DNA of 64,000 nucleotides from Achromobacter aegrifaciens (GTDB taxonomy: Bacteria > Pseudomonadota > Gammaproteobacteria > Burkholderiales > Burkholderiaceae_B). Within the stretch, counting starts at the first letter, position 1, and each line of letters starts with the position of its first letter. A program made the position numbers and the translations under genes. Where the stretch lies: assembly GCF_902859735.1 (NCBI RefSeq), contig NZ_CADIJY010000002.1, positions 1-64,000 on the forward strand. Reading direction: 5' to 3'. The notes below the pieces were generated by a model. The model was not told the origin of the DNA and did not search any database. It saw only the letters and a program-made list of their open reading frames with translations. Shown in pieces: positions 56,693 through 64,000 of this stretch.

Positions 56693-58343
56693 CTTTATTC
56701 ATCCAGGTGCGCAGAACCATCGCGACGGCGCGCGGATCCTTGTTGGCCATCGTGCGGGCGCGTTCCAGGTTGTCCTGGTAGCGGTCCACTTCCTTGGCGC
56801 GGGCCGCGTCCTGGGCCTCGCGTGCAGCTTCGATGCGTTCGGCTTCAGCCTGTTCCGGATCGACCGGCGGGTAGAGGTAGTCGCCCACCGTGCGGCGCAG
56901 CAGGCGATACAGCCACAGTGCCAGCACGCCACCGACCAGCCAGGCCAGGATTGTCTTGAACAGCGAGATCATTTCCGGATCGCGCCACATCGGCACCGGC
57001 GGCGGGCCATCGTTGAACTGACTGTTGACCAGGTTGAGCGAGTCGCCACGGGTCTCGGAGTAGCCCATGGCTTCGCGCACGAGGTTGGTCAGCTTGTTCA
57101 GCTCTTCGGCCGGCAGGGGCTGCAGTTCGCCGTCTTTGTCGCGCATGTAGTTGACCACCACGGCCACCGACAGGCGCTTGAGGTTGCCTACCGGCTGCTT
57201 GATGTGGCTGATCGTGCGATCCACTTCGTAGTTGGTGGTGGCGTCGCGGCGTTCGTTGAGGTTGCCGGTGGCCGCTTGCGTGCTGGTCTGCTGCTGGGCG
57301 TTGGCCGGTTGCTGCGGCTGGCCGGGGCGGGGCGGCTGGGGTTGCGGCGGGTTGGCGATGGGGGCCTGGGGGTTGGCCGGCGCCTGGTTCGACAGCGCGC
57401 CGGGCACGCCTTGCGCGGGGTTGATGCCGCGCTGGGTCGAATCGCTGGTTTGCTGGCTGCGCACGGCGGCCTGGCCGGGCTCCTGGTTCGGGCGGTAGAC
57501 CTCGGACGTTTCTTCGCGGCGGGCGAAGTCGACGTCGGCGCTGGCCTGGGCGTGCACGTTGCCGGGACCAACCAGCGGATTGAGGATGGTGAGGATGCGT
57601 TCGACCGTGCGCTGTTCCATTTCGCGCACGAAGCGCATCTGGTCGGCGTCCATGCCGCGGCCTTCGCCCATCGGCGCCGACAGCAGGCGGCCGTTCTGGT
57701 CCACGATGGATACGTTCTCGGCGGTGAGTTCGGGGACGCTCGAGGCCACCAGCCAGGAAATCGCGGAGACCTGGGCGTCGCTCAGGCTGCGTCCCGGATG
57801 CATGTTCAGCAGCACCGAGGCGGTGGGCGCCTGGCGTTCGCGCACGAAGAGAGACTGGCGCGGCATGGCCAGGTGCACGCGGGCGTGCTGCACGGTGTGC
57901 ATGGCTTCGATCGAACGCGCCAGCTCGCCTTCCAGGCCGCGCTGGTAGTTGATCTGTTCCGTGAACTGGCTGGCGCCGAAGCGGGCGTTGTCCATCAGTT
58001 CGAAACCGACGGAGCCGCCGCGCGGCAATCCCTGGGACGCCAATTGCAGACGCGCGTCGTACACGCGGTCGGCCGGAACCAGCACGGCGGTGCCGGTTTC
58101 GTTATAGCGGTAGGGCACGTTCATGGTCCCGAGCGCTGCCACGATGGCGCCGCCGTCGCGGTCGTCCAGGTTCGAGAAGAGCACCTTGTATTTGGGTTCG
58201 CTGCTCCACATCGCCACGGCGACGATGACCGCGACGAGAGCCGCCGCCGCGCCCAGCAGGACAGGCTTGGGCAGTGCGCGCACCTTCTCCAGCACGGGGA
58301 ACTTCGTCAACAGCGACGAACTCAGGGTGGCCTGCTGGTTCAT
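56682..58343 (-). CDS. fliF: MS-ring protein FliF
   Basis: 553 residues. TM1 about 28-47, periplasmic ring-building motifs ([35 protein letters not shown]), a Gln/Pro/Asn-rich insert (about 310-370), TM2 about 440-460 and a C-terminal FliG-binding tail ([14 protein letters not shown]). It forms the basal ring around the export gate. It is divergent from fliE. Confidence 0.97.
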   Translation of the reverse strand: MNQQATLSSSLLTKFPVLEKVRALPKPVLLGAAAALVAVIVAVAMWSSEPKYKVLFSNLDDRDGGAIVAALGTMNVPYRYNETGTAVLVPADRVYDARLQLASQGLPRGGSVGFELMDNARFGASQFTEQINYQRGLEGELARSIEAMHTVQHARVHLAMPRQSLFVRERQAPTASVLLNMHPGRSLSDAQVSAISWLVASSVPELTAENVSIVDQNGRLLSAPMGEGRGMDADQMRFVREMEQRTVERILTILNPLVGPGNVHAQASADVDFARREETSEVYRPNQEPGQAAVRSQQTSDSTQRGINPAQGVPGALSNQAPANPQAPIANPPQPQPPRPGQPQQPANAQQQTSTQAATGNLNERRDATTNYEVDRTISHIKQPVGNLKRLSVAVVVNYMRDKDGELQPLPAEELNKLTNLVREAMGYSETRGDSLNLVNSQFNDGPPPVPMWRDPEMISLFKTILAWLVGGVLALWLYRLLRRTVGDYLYPPVDPEQAEAERIEAAREAQDAARAKEVDRYQDNLERARTMANKDPRAVAMVLRTWMNKDEK

Positions 58344-58674
58344 TGGCGGCCCCCGCTGGCCACGCGGAGCTGGAATTGGGACTTCATGTCTGGGTAGGGC
58401 AGATTACACATGCAACGTGCTTCTGGTCTGGGGAGAGCGTGGATTATTGCCCCTGAGACGTCCATCCCAATCGTTGAAAACAGCCGGTTTTTGGCGTTAC
58501 TTATCTCCTATGTCCCCGACAAGGCGAACCGAGCCGCCGCCGCCCCGGCTGCAAGCGGCTGCATTCGTGGAAATGTCGGGTTTTTTGGCGGTTCTTGTCA
58601 GCTATGAACCGGCGGGGTTGGCGTTACGCTGGGCGCACTATTGGTGTAATCCCAAACAGCAAGGAAATCAGGTA
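58344..58674. promoter_or_regulatory. fliF-fliE divergent promoter region
   Basis: 331 bp with no gene. It holds a 37-bp imperfect direct repeat (58476 and 58570), plus a third partial copy TTGGCGTTAC at 58618-58627 identical to 10 bases of the first. It must drive both the fliFGHIJK operon and fliE. Confidence 0.7.
58476..58606. repeat. Two 37-bp imperfect direct repeats, candidate activator sites
   Basis: Copy A at 58476-58512 and copy B at 58570-58606 match at 25 of 37 bases, sharing the core TTTTTGGCG and the end CTATG. Copy B also matches the flgA-flgB region at 21 of 27 bases. The sites may bind FlhDC. Confidence 0.6.
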
Positions 58675-59007
58675 ATGGCTGTATCAGGCTTGTCCGGCAT
58701 CGAAAGCATGCTCCAGCAGATGCGCGCGGTAGTGAGCAAGGCGGAGACCGGTAACCTCAGCGCGGGTGAAATGGTCGGTCAGCCGGATGGCTTCGCCGCG
58801 GAACTGCAACGTTCCATCCGTCGCGTCACTTCCGCCCAGAACGCCGCCACGGCCCAGGCCAAGGCGTTCGAGCTGGGGGCTCCCGATATTTCCCTCAACG
58901 ACGTCATGATCGACATGCAGAAGGCCAGTATTGGCTTCCAGACGGCGGTGCAGGTGCGCAACAAGCTGGTTGCGGCTTACAAGGAAATTTCTTCGATGGC
59001 GGTCTGA
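58675..59007 (+). CDS. fliE: MS-ring to rod junction protein FliE
   Basis: 110 residues from the ATG at 58675 with AAGGAAATCAGG upstream; the frame extends far upstream without similarity. The conserved C-terminal region is [20 protein letters not shown] then [19 protein letters not shown]. It links the rod to the MS ring and export gate. It is a single-gene unit on the plus strand. Confidence 0.96.
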   Translation: MAVSGLSGIESMLQQMRAVVSKAETGNLSAGEMVGQPDGFAAELQRSIRRVTSAQNAATAQAKAFELGAPDISLNDVMIDMQKASIGFQTAVQVRNKLVAAYKEISSMAV

Positions 59008-59098
59008 GTCCCATCGCGGGAACTGCGCTTGCATATACACCGCAAGCGCAGCAGGCATCAGGCGAGGCGCTTGCAACGCGTGGCCCCGCGTCTATCCA

Positions 59099-59902
59099 TC
59101 AATTGCGCTGGGCGCCTCTTTCCAGGCGCCAGACCACCTGCTGCAGCCAGTTTTCCTGGCGCGCGTCGAGATTCAGGAAGATGGCCCCCAGATGGCTGAC
59201 CGGCGGCTCGCCAGTCAGCGAAACGTGCTTGGCCGGCGGTTCGTCCGGATTGGCGGACGAAACCATGGGCTGCCCCGAGACGGGATATACATTGCGCACT
59301 TCCAGGCTGGCGTTGAGCTTGCCATGGTCGCCAAAATCCAGTTGCACGTTTTCCATCACGGTACCGCGCTCCGGCAGGGCGGGAACCGCCAGCCCTGCAC
59401 GCAGGCCTACGCCGTCCACCGAGATGTCGCGTATCGTGAACGAATAGGGCTTGTCGTTGAGGGTGGCTTGCCAACTGGCGCGGCATACATTGGCGGCCGC
59501 GATCAGGGACGCGCGGAACATCTTGCGGCGCTGGATACGGGCCAGGCGTTCCGGGAACGGCGATACCAAAGCGGCGCTGCCGTCGTCGAAATGAATGATC
59601 TGGGGGCGCTGCACGCGAAAGCGGATCTGCACGCCGCCGTAGGCGGTGGCATGGAAGTGGAAGGTGGTGCCGCTCAGCAAGCCCATGGAGTCGGACTGCT
59701 CGAAGTCTGCCCCGGCGTAATCGCGCGGCCTCCAGAAGAACTCGCCCGCCTGCTTGTCCACGCCGAGGATCAGCACGGCCATCTCCCGGTCCGCGGCGTC
59801 GCGCACCAGGATGTGGCTGTCAGGGTGCGTCAGCTCGAACAGGGCCGAACGCATCTCGTCAGGCCGGGTCAGCAGGAACTCCGGATCGCTGGCATCCAAC
59901 AC
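59099..59902 (-). CDS. ycgR: YcgR-like flagellar brake protein, c-di-GMP-binding PilZ
   Basis: 267 residues from a GTG at 59902 with GAGGA upstream. The N-terminal YcgR domain (about 10-120) is followed by PilZ with the c-di-GMP motif: RRKMFR (RxxxR) and DISVDGVG (DxSxxG). Between the last PilZ strands lies a Pro-rich insert (SSANPDEPPAKHVSLTGEPP). It slows the motor when c-di-GMP is high. It is in a minus-strand group with the FlhB-like, FliK-like, fliT, fliS and fliD genes, with a 24-bp gap from the FlhB-like gene. Confidence 0.92.
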   Translation of the reverse strand: MLDASDPEFLLTRPDEMRSALFELTHPDSHILVRDAADREMAVLILGVDKQAGEFFWRPRDYAGADFEQSDSMGLLSGTTFHFHATAYGGVQIRFRVQRPQIIHFDDGSAALVSPFPERLARIQRRKMFRASLIAAANVCRASWQATLNDKPYSFTIRDISVDGVGLRAGLAVPALPERGTVMENVQLDFGDHGKLNASLEVRNVYPVSGQPMVSSANPDEPPAKHVSLTGEPPVSHLGAIFLNLDARQENWLQQVVWRLERGAQRN

Positions 59903-59926
59903 TTTGGTCTTCCTCAGGTAATAGGG

Positions 59927-60244
59927 TCAGGCGGGCGTAGCGGGTTCGGGGAACTCGCGCGATTCCAGGCGGTAGAGCCAGGCCAGCAATTCTGCCACCG
60001 CTACATAGAGTTGGGGAGGAATATGTGCGTCCAGGTCCACCTGCATCAGCAGGCCGACCAGTTCTCGCGACTCGTGGACGTAGAGGCCGTTTTCCTGCGC
60101 GGCCCGGACGATGGTGTCCGCCAACTGGCCGTAGCCCTTGGCGACGACGCGCGGAGCGCCGTCCTTTTCTTCGTACGAAATGGCTACCGCCGCGTTGCGG
60201 CCGGCGTTCGGATCCGATTCCGGATGGGGGGGCAGGCGGCTCAT
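59927..60244 (-). CDS. FlhB C-terminal-domain homologue (FhlB type)
   Basis: 105 residues, similar to the cytoplasmic domain of FlhB after the cleavage site (AAVAISYEEKDGAPRVVAKG, IVRAAQENGLYVHESRELVG, LYVAVAELLAWLYRLE). It has no membrane helices and no NPTH motif, so it cannot self-cleave. Such proteins can stand in for the FlhB C-terminal fragment in export switching. The start overlaps the stop of the FliK-like gene (ATGA). Confidence 0.88.
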   Translation of the reverse strand: MSRLPPHPESDPNAGRNAAVAISYEEKDGAPRVVAKGYGQLADTIVRAAQENGLYVHESRELVGLLMQVDLDAHIPPQLYVAVAELLAWLYRLESREFPEPATPA

Positions 60245-61626
60245 CAGATATCGGCGGGAATGTCGGCGCGCGGTTCGATCACGCTCACCATCAGATTGCT
60301 CAAGGTCAGGCCCGCGGCCAGCAGGCGCGAACGCAGCGTGTCCGAGGAGTCATTGATCTCGGCCGCGCTGTGCGGCGCAATGAGTTGCAGGACGATCTGA
60401 TCGCCGGCCAGATTCAGTCGGGCATCGACCAGGCCCAGGCGGGGCAGGTCCAGCTTCAGGCGCGTGGCCCAGGTGGAAACTGCGGAGTCCGGATCGCCGC
60501 CGTAAGGGTCGCGCTCGACCTCCCATTCCATGGGCGTGCCGGGCCAGGCTTCACCTTGCCAGGTCAGCGTCTGGTTGGCCAGCACGTCCAGTTGTTGGCG
60601 AACGAGTACGGTCAGGTCCTGGTGTATGCCGGTGATGGGCGTGCCGGGAGCAGGCGTGCCGGAGGCGGGCGAGCTGGCGGAGCCTGCGCCGCCGGGTGTG
60701 GCGTCGACGCCAGTGCGGCCGCTGGGGGCTGCGCCCGCCCGCGGCCGCGAAGGCGCGGCATCCTGCGCGGGCGGATTCTTGCCGAGCACCGCCTGCGGCT
60801 CGTTGCGCAATTGCTCGGGGTTGGCGCGGCCGAAGACCATGTCCGTCAGATGGGACTCGTAAAACAGGCCGCTGCCTTGGAGCGCCTGACGCAGAGCCTG
60901 TCCCAGCGCGCGCGCCGAAGGTCCGCCAGCCGCCAGGGCGACATGCGCGGCAGCGTCGGGTCCTTTGGCGGCGCTGGGATTGACGCCCGGTCCGGCCGGC
61001 CGGTCCTGTGTTGCACCGGTTGCCGGAGTGTCGCCGTCAAGCGCCGCCGCGGCCGAAGCCGCGAGCGCGCCGGCTTGCTGGGGAAGGGCCGGCGCCGGCG
61101 TTTGGCCAGGCAATGGCTGGGATGCTTGCGCAGTGGCCTGTGCCGTTTGTTGGCCTGCTTGCGCTGCCGGCAAGGGGCCGGCGCTAGCGCCACCGCCGGA
61201 TTGGCCCGGCTGCGCATGCGCGGTCCATAAGGGGGCACGGCCCTGGACCGCAGGTGCGGCCTCTGGGAATTGGGCGAGCAAGGCAAGAATCGTACGCGCC
61301 GTCGTGCCCAGCGTGGTCGGGGCCGAGGCGGTGGTGTCGCTGCTGGTCACCAGGCCGCGGGCGGCCAGCGCCAGCGCTGCAGCGGTTTTGGGGTCGACGA
61401 CAGTATTCGGACGGTCGCCGCGGGCGCCGCCGGGCTGTATGCCTTGCCGCGGGTCGCGTGTTGATCCATCCGAGGCGCCGGGCTTTTCCAGGCTGCCGGG
61501 CTGGCTGACTGCGTCGGGGCGGGCGCCGGATACCTGGTTGGCGCTGGCGGCGGACATCGTCGTGCCCAGCACGGCGTCCAGCCGCTGCACCAGGACGTTG
61601 CCGAGTGCGGCGGGACCTACGCTCAT
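60244..61626 (-). CDS. Second FliK-like protein (Flg_hook C-terminal domain)
   Basis: 460 residues. Residues 1-330 are Ala/Pro/Gly/Gln-rich low complexity, as in FliK rulers. The C-terminal 130 residues resemble the FliK C-terminal domain (VDARLNLAGDQIVLQLIAPH, LRSRLLAAGLTLSNLMVSVI). The gene overlaps both neighbours by ATGA. Pairing with an FlhB-C homologue suggests a hook-length or substrate-switch function, but redundancy with fliK at 51598 is unexplained. Confidence 0.8.
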   Translation of the reverse strand: MSVGPAALGNVLVQRLDAVLGTTMSAASANQVSGARPDAVSQPGSLEKPGASDGSTRDPRQGIQPGGARGDRPNTVVDPKTAAALALAARGLVTSSDTTASAPTTLGTTARTILALLAQFPEAAPAVQGRAPLWTAHAQPGQSGGGASAGPLPAAQAGQQTAQATAQASQPLPGQTPAPALPQQAGALAASAAAALDGDTPATGATQDRPAGPGVNPSAAKGPDAAAHVALAAGGPSARALGQALRQALQGSGLFYESHLTDMVFGRANPEQLRNEPQAVLGKNPPAQDAAPSRPRAGAAPSGRTGVDATPGGAGSASSPASGTPAPGTPITGIHQDLTVLVRQQLDVLANQTLTWQGEAWPGTPMEWEVERDPYGGDPDSAVSTWATRLKLDLPRLGLVDARLNLAGDQIVLQLIAPHSAAEINDSSDTLRSRLLAAGLTLSNLMVSVIEPRADIPADI

Positions 61627-61979
61627 TCTTCAGGCGCCTGCTGGTAACCGTAGGCGGACAGCAGGGTCTGCTGGCGCTTCATGCGTCCCAGAAGGTCGCC
61701 CAGACGGGCCAGTTGCGGCAGCGCCAGATCCCGGGTGAGCGCGTCGTTTTCCAGGATGCGCACGAGCAGGTCGTATTTCATGGCGCGGCCGGCTTCGTCC
61801 AGTGGCGCCGAATGTTCGGTCTGGCGCAGTCGTTCCACCAGTTCGCAATATTGCTGTCCATGGACCATGGCGCCGTCCCAGTCGCCGGCTTGCGCCGCCA
61901 CTAGCATTTCTCCCGTGATGAGAGCGATCTCCTGGTAGTGTTCCAGGATGGGGGAGGTGTACTGGGTCGTGGACGTCAT
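61623..61979 (-). CDS. fliT: FliD export chaperone FliT
   Basis: 118 residues, helical. Fits FliT in length and position after fliS (ILEHYQEIALITGEMLVAAQ, LVERLRQTE, RILENDALTRDLALPQLARL). It escorts FliD and, in enterics, inhibits FlhDC. The stop overlaps the start of the next gene. Confidence 0.85.
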   Translation of the reverse strand: MTSTTQYTSPILEHYQEIALITGEMLVAAQAGDWDGAMVHGQQYCELVERLRQTEHSAPLDEAGRAMKYDLLVRILENDALTRDLALPQLARLGDLLGRMKRQQTLLSAYGYQQAPEE

Positions 61980-62025
61980 GGAAATCTCGGGCGTTCGATG
62001 GCTGGCTGGGGCTTATGCGATGCCG

Positions 62026-62454
62026 TCAAGGCTGCACGCCCCCGGCAGGGCGATCAATGGATGTTTGCCAGGCCTCGGCCAGATCGGCCAAGAGGCGGTC
62101 TGCCGTTTCGAGCGCTTCCGCGTCTGCTTTCAGATTTGCCATCAACAGCGTGCGGATAATGTAGTCGTACAAGCGCGCCAAGTTTGCTGCGATTTCGCCG
62201 CCTGCCTCCATGTTCAGGCCCATCTTCAGGCCTTCGTCTACGATCTTGATCGCCTTCGAGAGGGCGGCGCCACGTTCCGTGATTCTGCCTTCCTGGAGAT
62301 GCAAGCGTGCCTGCCCGATTGCCGCCCGGGCTCCCATGTATAACAGCGAAATCAGCCGTTCAGGGCTGGCCCCAAGAATTTGCGTTTCCAGGCCGATATC
62401 GGTGTAGGAACGTACGGAGTGAGATCCGGTTGGGCGTCGGGCGGCGTAAGTCAT
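62026..62454 (-). CDS. fliS: Flagellin export chaperone FliS
   Basis: 142 residues from the ATG at 62454; a TTG at 62457 would add one residue. YTDIGLETQILGASPERLIS, LLYMGARAAIGQARLHLQ and LYDYIIRTLLMANLKADAEA are FliS signatures. It binds the flagellin C terminus before export. It is 18 bp after fliD. Confidence 0.94.
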   Translation of the reverse strand: MTYAARRPTGSHSVRSYTDIGLETQILGASPERLISLLYMGARAAIGQARLHLQEGRITERGAALSKAIKIVDEGLKMGLNMEAGGEIAANLARLYDYIIRTLLMANLKADAEALETADRLLADLAEAWQTSIDRPAGGVQP

Positions 62455-62472
62455 CAATACATCTTCTTTAAA

Positions 62473-63855
62473 TTACTTGGACTTGCTCATGGCCGCGAAT
62501 TGCTGAGTCAGGTAGTTCGCCGTGACGGTTTGTTGCGAGACGAACTTGTCGAGCGCGACGAATTGGGCGCGCATAGCGGCCATGGATGCCGCGCTGGAAG
62601 CCTTTGCGCGCGCCATTTGTTCCTTCACATCCTTGATCGATTCACTCAGGCCTTCCTGGCTGATCTTGATCGACCCACTGTTCCCATTTGCGCCGAGGAT
62701 GCCCTTGGTTGCGGCGTCAAACTTGGCCGCGAGGCCTTCTGGCGAAGTCATGATGCGCTTGACGTCGGCCGGATTGGACGTCAAAGCCTTGTTCAATTCC
62801 GTTTGATCCAGTTTCAGGAGGCCGGTTTTGGGGTCCATGGCGATGCCAAGGTCTGCCAGCGAGCGCAGCGAGCCTTCGCCGGTTATGACCTGCAGGGCGC
62901 CGGAAAGAGAGGTCTGTATGCTGCGTGTCGTGCTGTCGCCGGTCAGCGCCTGGTTCGTTTGCGCGGTGACATCAAAGGCGGTCAGTTTCGCAATCGTGCT
63001 TTGCAGCGTGTTGTACGCGCTGACGAAGTCCTGGACCGCCTTGCTGGCGACGCTGGTGTCGCTTTGCAGCTTCAGGACGGTCGGCTTGTCGGCGGCGGTC
63101 TTGGCAGTGAGGTTAAGCGTCACGCCGTCGATTGCGTCGGAAATGGTGTTGCTGCCACTTTTGACCACAATGCCGTTGATCTCGATCTCAGCATTGATGG
63201 CTGCAGTCTGCTGAGTCATCTGTGCACCGGAGCCAGAGTTGTAGCTCAGGATATCCTGCAGTTTCTGGTCGCCCGTTACTGTGATGGAACTTACCGATGC
63301 TTGCACCCCAGTGTCCTTGGCACTGAGCATCAGGTAGCTGCCGCTCTCATTGGTGATGATGCTTGCTCGTACGGGTGCCTTGTCGTCGCTGTTGATCGCT
63401 TTAGCAATGCCGTCCAGCGAGGTGTCGCCCGTCAGGTCGATGGTGTGCTTGTCGCCGTTGGTCAACTGGATTTCAAACGAACCGCTGGCCCCGTTGGAAA
63501 TCTTTCTATCGGCGACCTTGCCGGATTGGAGGGTCTGGGCGGTCGCCAGGGCATTGATCTTTATGGCGTATTCACCCATCGAGGCGCCATTCTCACCGAT
63601 CGTCGCGGTCAGGCCGTCGCCGGTCACTACGGGTTTGACCGCGTCCAGCGTGGATGATTTGCCCAGTGCCGCCGCTGCCTTCTGCAGCGCTTCAACCGCG
63701 CTTTGAATCTGACCAAAGGCGCTTACCCGGGCCTCGTAACTGGCCTGGCGAGTCGTGTAGAGACTGAGCTTCTTGTCCTCGGCCGCCTGGAGATCGGTGA
63801 GGATCTTTTCGAGGGGCAAGCCGGTGGTCGAGCCGAGGTTGGTGATAGAGGCCAT
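62473..63855 (-). CDS. fliD: Filament cap protein FliD (HAP2)
   Basis: 460 residues. N terminus GLPLEKILTDLQAAEDKKLS then YEARVSAFGQIQSAVEALQK; the C-terminal coiled coil is GLSESIKDVKEQMARAKASS then FVALDKFVSQQTVTANYL. It caps the filament and folds flagellin at the tip. AGGAAGGA precedes the ATG. A late gene by family, but I see no good sigma-28 element in the 145 bp that remain in the window. Confidence 0.96.
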   Translation of the reverse strand: MASITNLGSTTGLPLEKILTDLQAAEDKKLSLYTTRQASYEARVSAFGQIQSAVEALQKAAAALGKSSTLDAVKPVVTGDGLTATIGENGASMGEYAIKINALATAQTLQSGKVADRKISNGASGSFEIQLTNGDKHTIDLTGDTSLDGIAKAINSDDKAPVRASIITNESGSYLMLSAKDTGVQASVSSITVTGDQKLQDILSYNSGSGAQMTQQTAAINAEIEINGIVVKSGSNTISDAIDGVTLNLTAKTAADKPTVLKLQSDTSVASKAVQDFVSAYNTLQSTIAKLTAFDVTAQTNQALTGDSTTRSIQTSLSGALQVITGEGSLRSLADLGIAMDPKTGLLKLDQTELNKALTSNPADVKRIMTSPEGLAAKFDAATKGILGANGNSGSIKISQEGLSESIKDVKEQMARAKASSAASMAAMRAQFVALDKFVSQQTVTANYLTQQFAAMSKSK

Positions 63856-64000
63856 GTGAAATTCCTTCCTAGCGATGCGATTCTGTCAAAAATACGGTGG
63901 CGGTGATTGGCCGGGTAAGGGCATTAGGCGGGCCTAATTCGACGCTTCCATGGACGGCCCGCTCGATGGCGGCGGGGCGCATGAAATCGGGGTCGAATCA
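63856..64000. other. Upstream region of fliD to the window end
   Basis: 145 bp with the fliD ribosome site. I see no gene or convincing promoter; the promoter may lie beyond the window. Confidence 0.4.

Noticed and set aside
63856-64000. Possible sigma-28 promoter of fliD
   Set aside because: No TAAA-like element lies at the right distance from a GCCGnTAA-like element on the minus strand.

Overview
The window is an almost continuous flagellar and chemotaxis locus of about 61 kb from a GC-rich betaproteobacterium. Gene content and order suggest Alcaligenaceae (Bordetella or Achromobacter type): an aceF-lpdA end in which E3 carries its own lipoyl domain, FlhDC as master regulator, a single che operon beginning motAB-cheY-like-cheA, and an unusually long FlhF. 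The genus is inferred from remembered family organisation; no database was searched. No mobile element, tRNA, rRNA or CRISPR array was seen.

Layout: 1-2826 is the end of the pyruvate dehydrogenase operon (partial aceF, then lpdA), closed by a bidirectional terminator. 2920-6854 (minus strand) holds a small YjfB-like motility protein, an uncharacterised single-pass membrane protein, flagellin (fliC) and sigma-28 (fliA). 7286-8223 is flhDC. 8342-18093 is motA-motB-cheY-like-cheA-cheW-MCP-cheR-cheB-cheY-cheZ, followed by a separate soluble receptor at 18314-19861. 20048-26130 is flhB-flhA-flhF. 26238-27885 (minus) is flgN-flgM-flgA, divergent from flgBCDEFGHIJ and flgKL (28063-38697). 38839-46937 is a receptor array: three transmembrane MCPs, a small lipoprotein and an Aer-like PAS receptor. 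46992-58343 (minus) is fliR-Q-P-O-N-M-L and fliK-J-I-H-G-F, divergent from fliE (58675-59007). 59099-63855 (minus) is a YcgR-like brake, an FlhB C-terminal-domain homologue, a second FliK-like protein, fliT, fliS and fliD.

How it works together: FlhDC starts the cascade, and basal-body, rod, hook and export genes are the likely middle class. FliA then drives late genes while FlgM inhibits FliA until the hook is finished. I found sigma-28-like promoters (TAAA-N15-GCCGnTAA) upstream of fliC, flgM and flgK, with weaker ones at motA and aer. A shared motif near CGGGTTnTTTGGC lies upstream of flhB, between flgA and flgB, and twice between fliF and fliE; it is a candidate activator site, possibly for FlhDC. 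The receptors feed CheA/CheW; CheY signals to FliM/FliN/FliG, CheZ dephosphorylates it, and CheR/CheB adapt the receptors.

The points least explained by textbook flagellar biology are: a 935-residue FlhF with a roughly 390-residue C-terminal extension and no FlhG partner; a soluble receptor with its sensor at the C terminus; four near-identical, indel-free 810-bp MCP segments; a lipoprotein inside the receptor array; a second FliK-like/FlhB-C pair; and a 14-bp direct repeat spaced exactly 60 bp in the fliA-flhD intergenic region.
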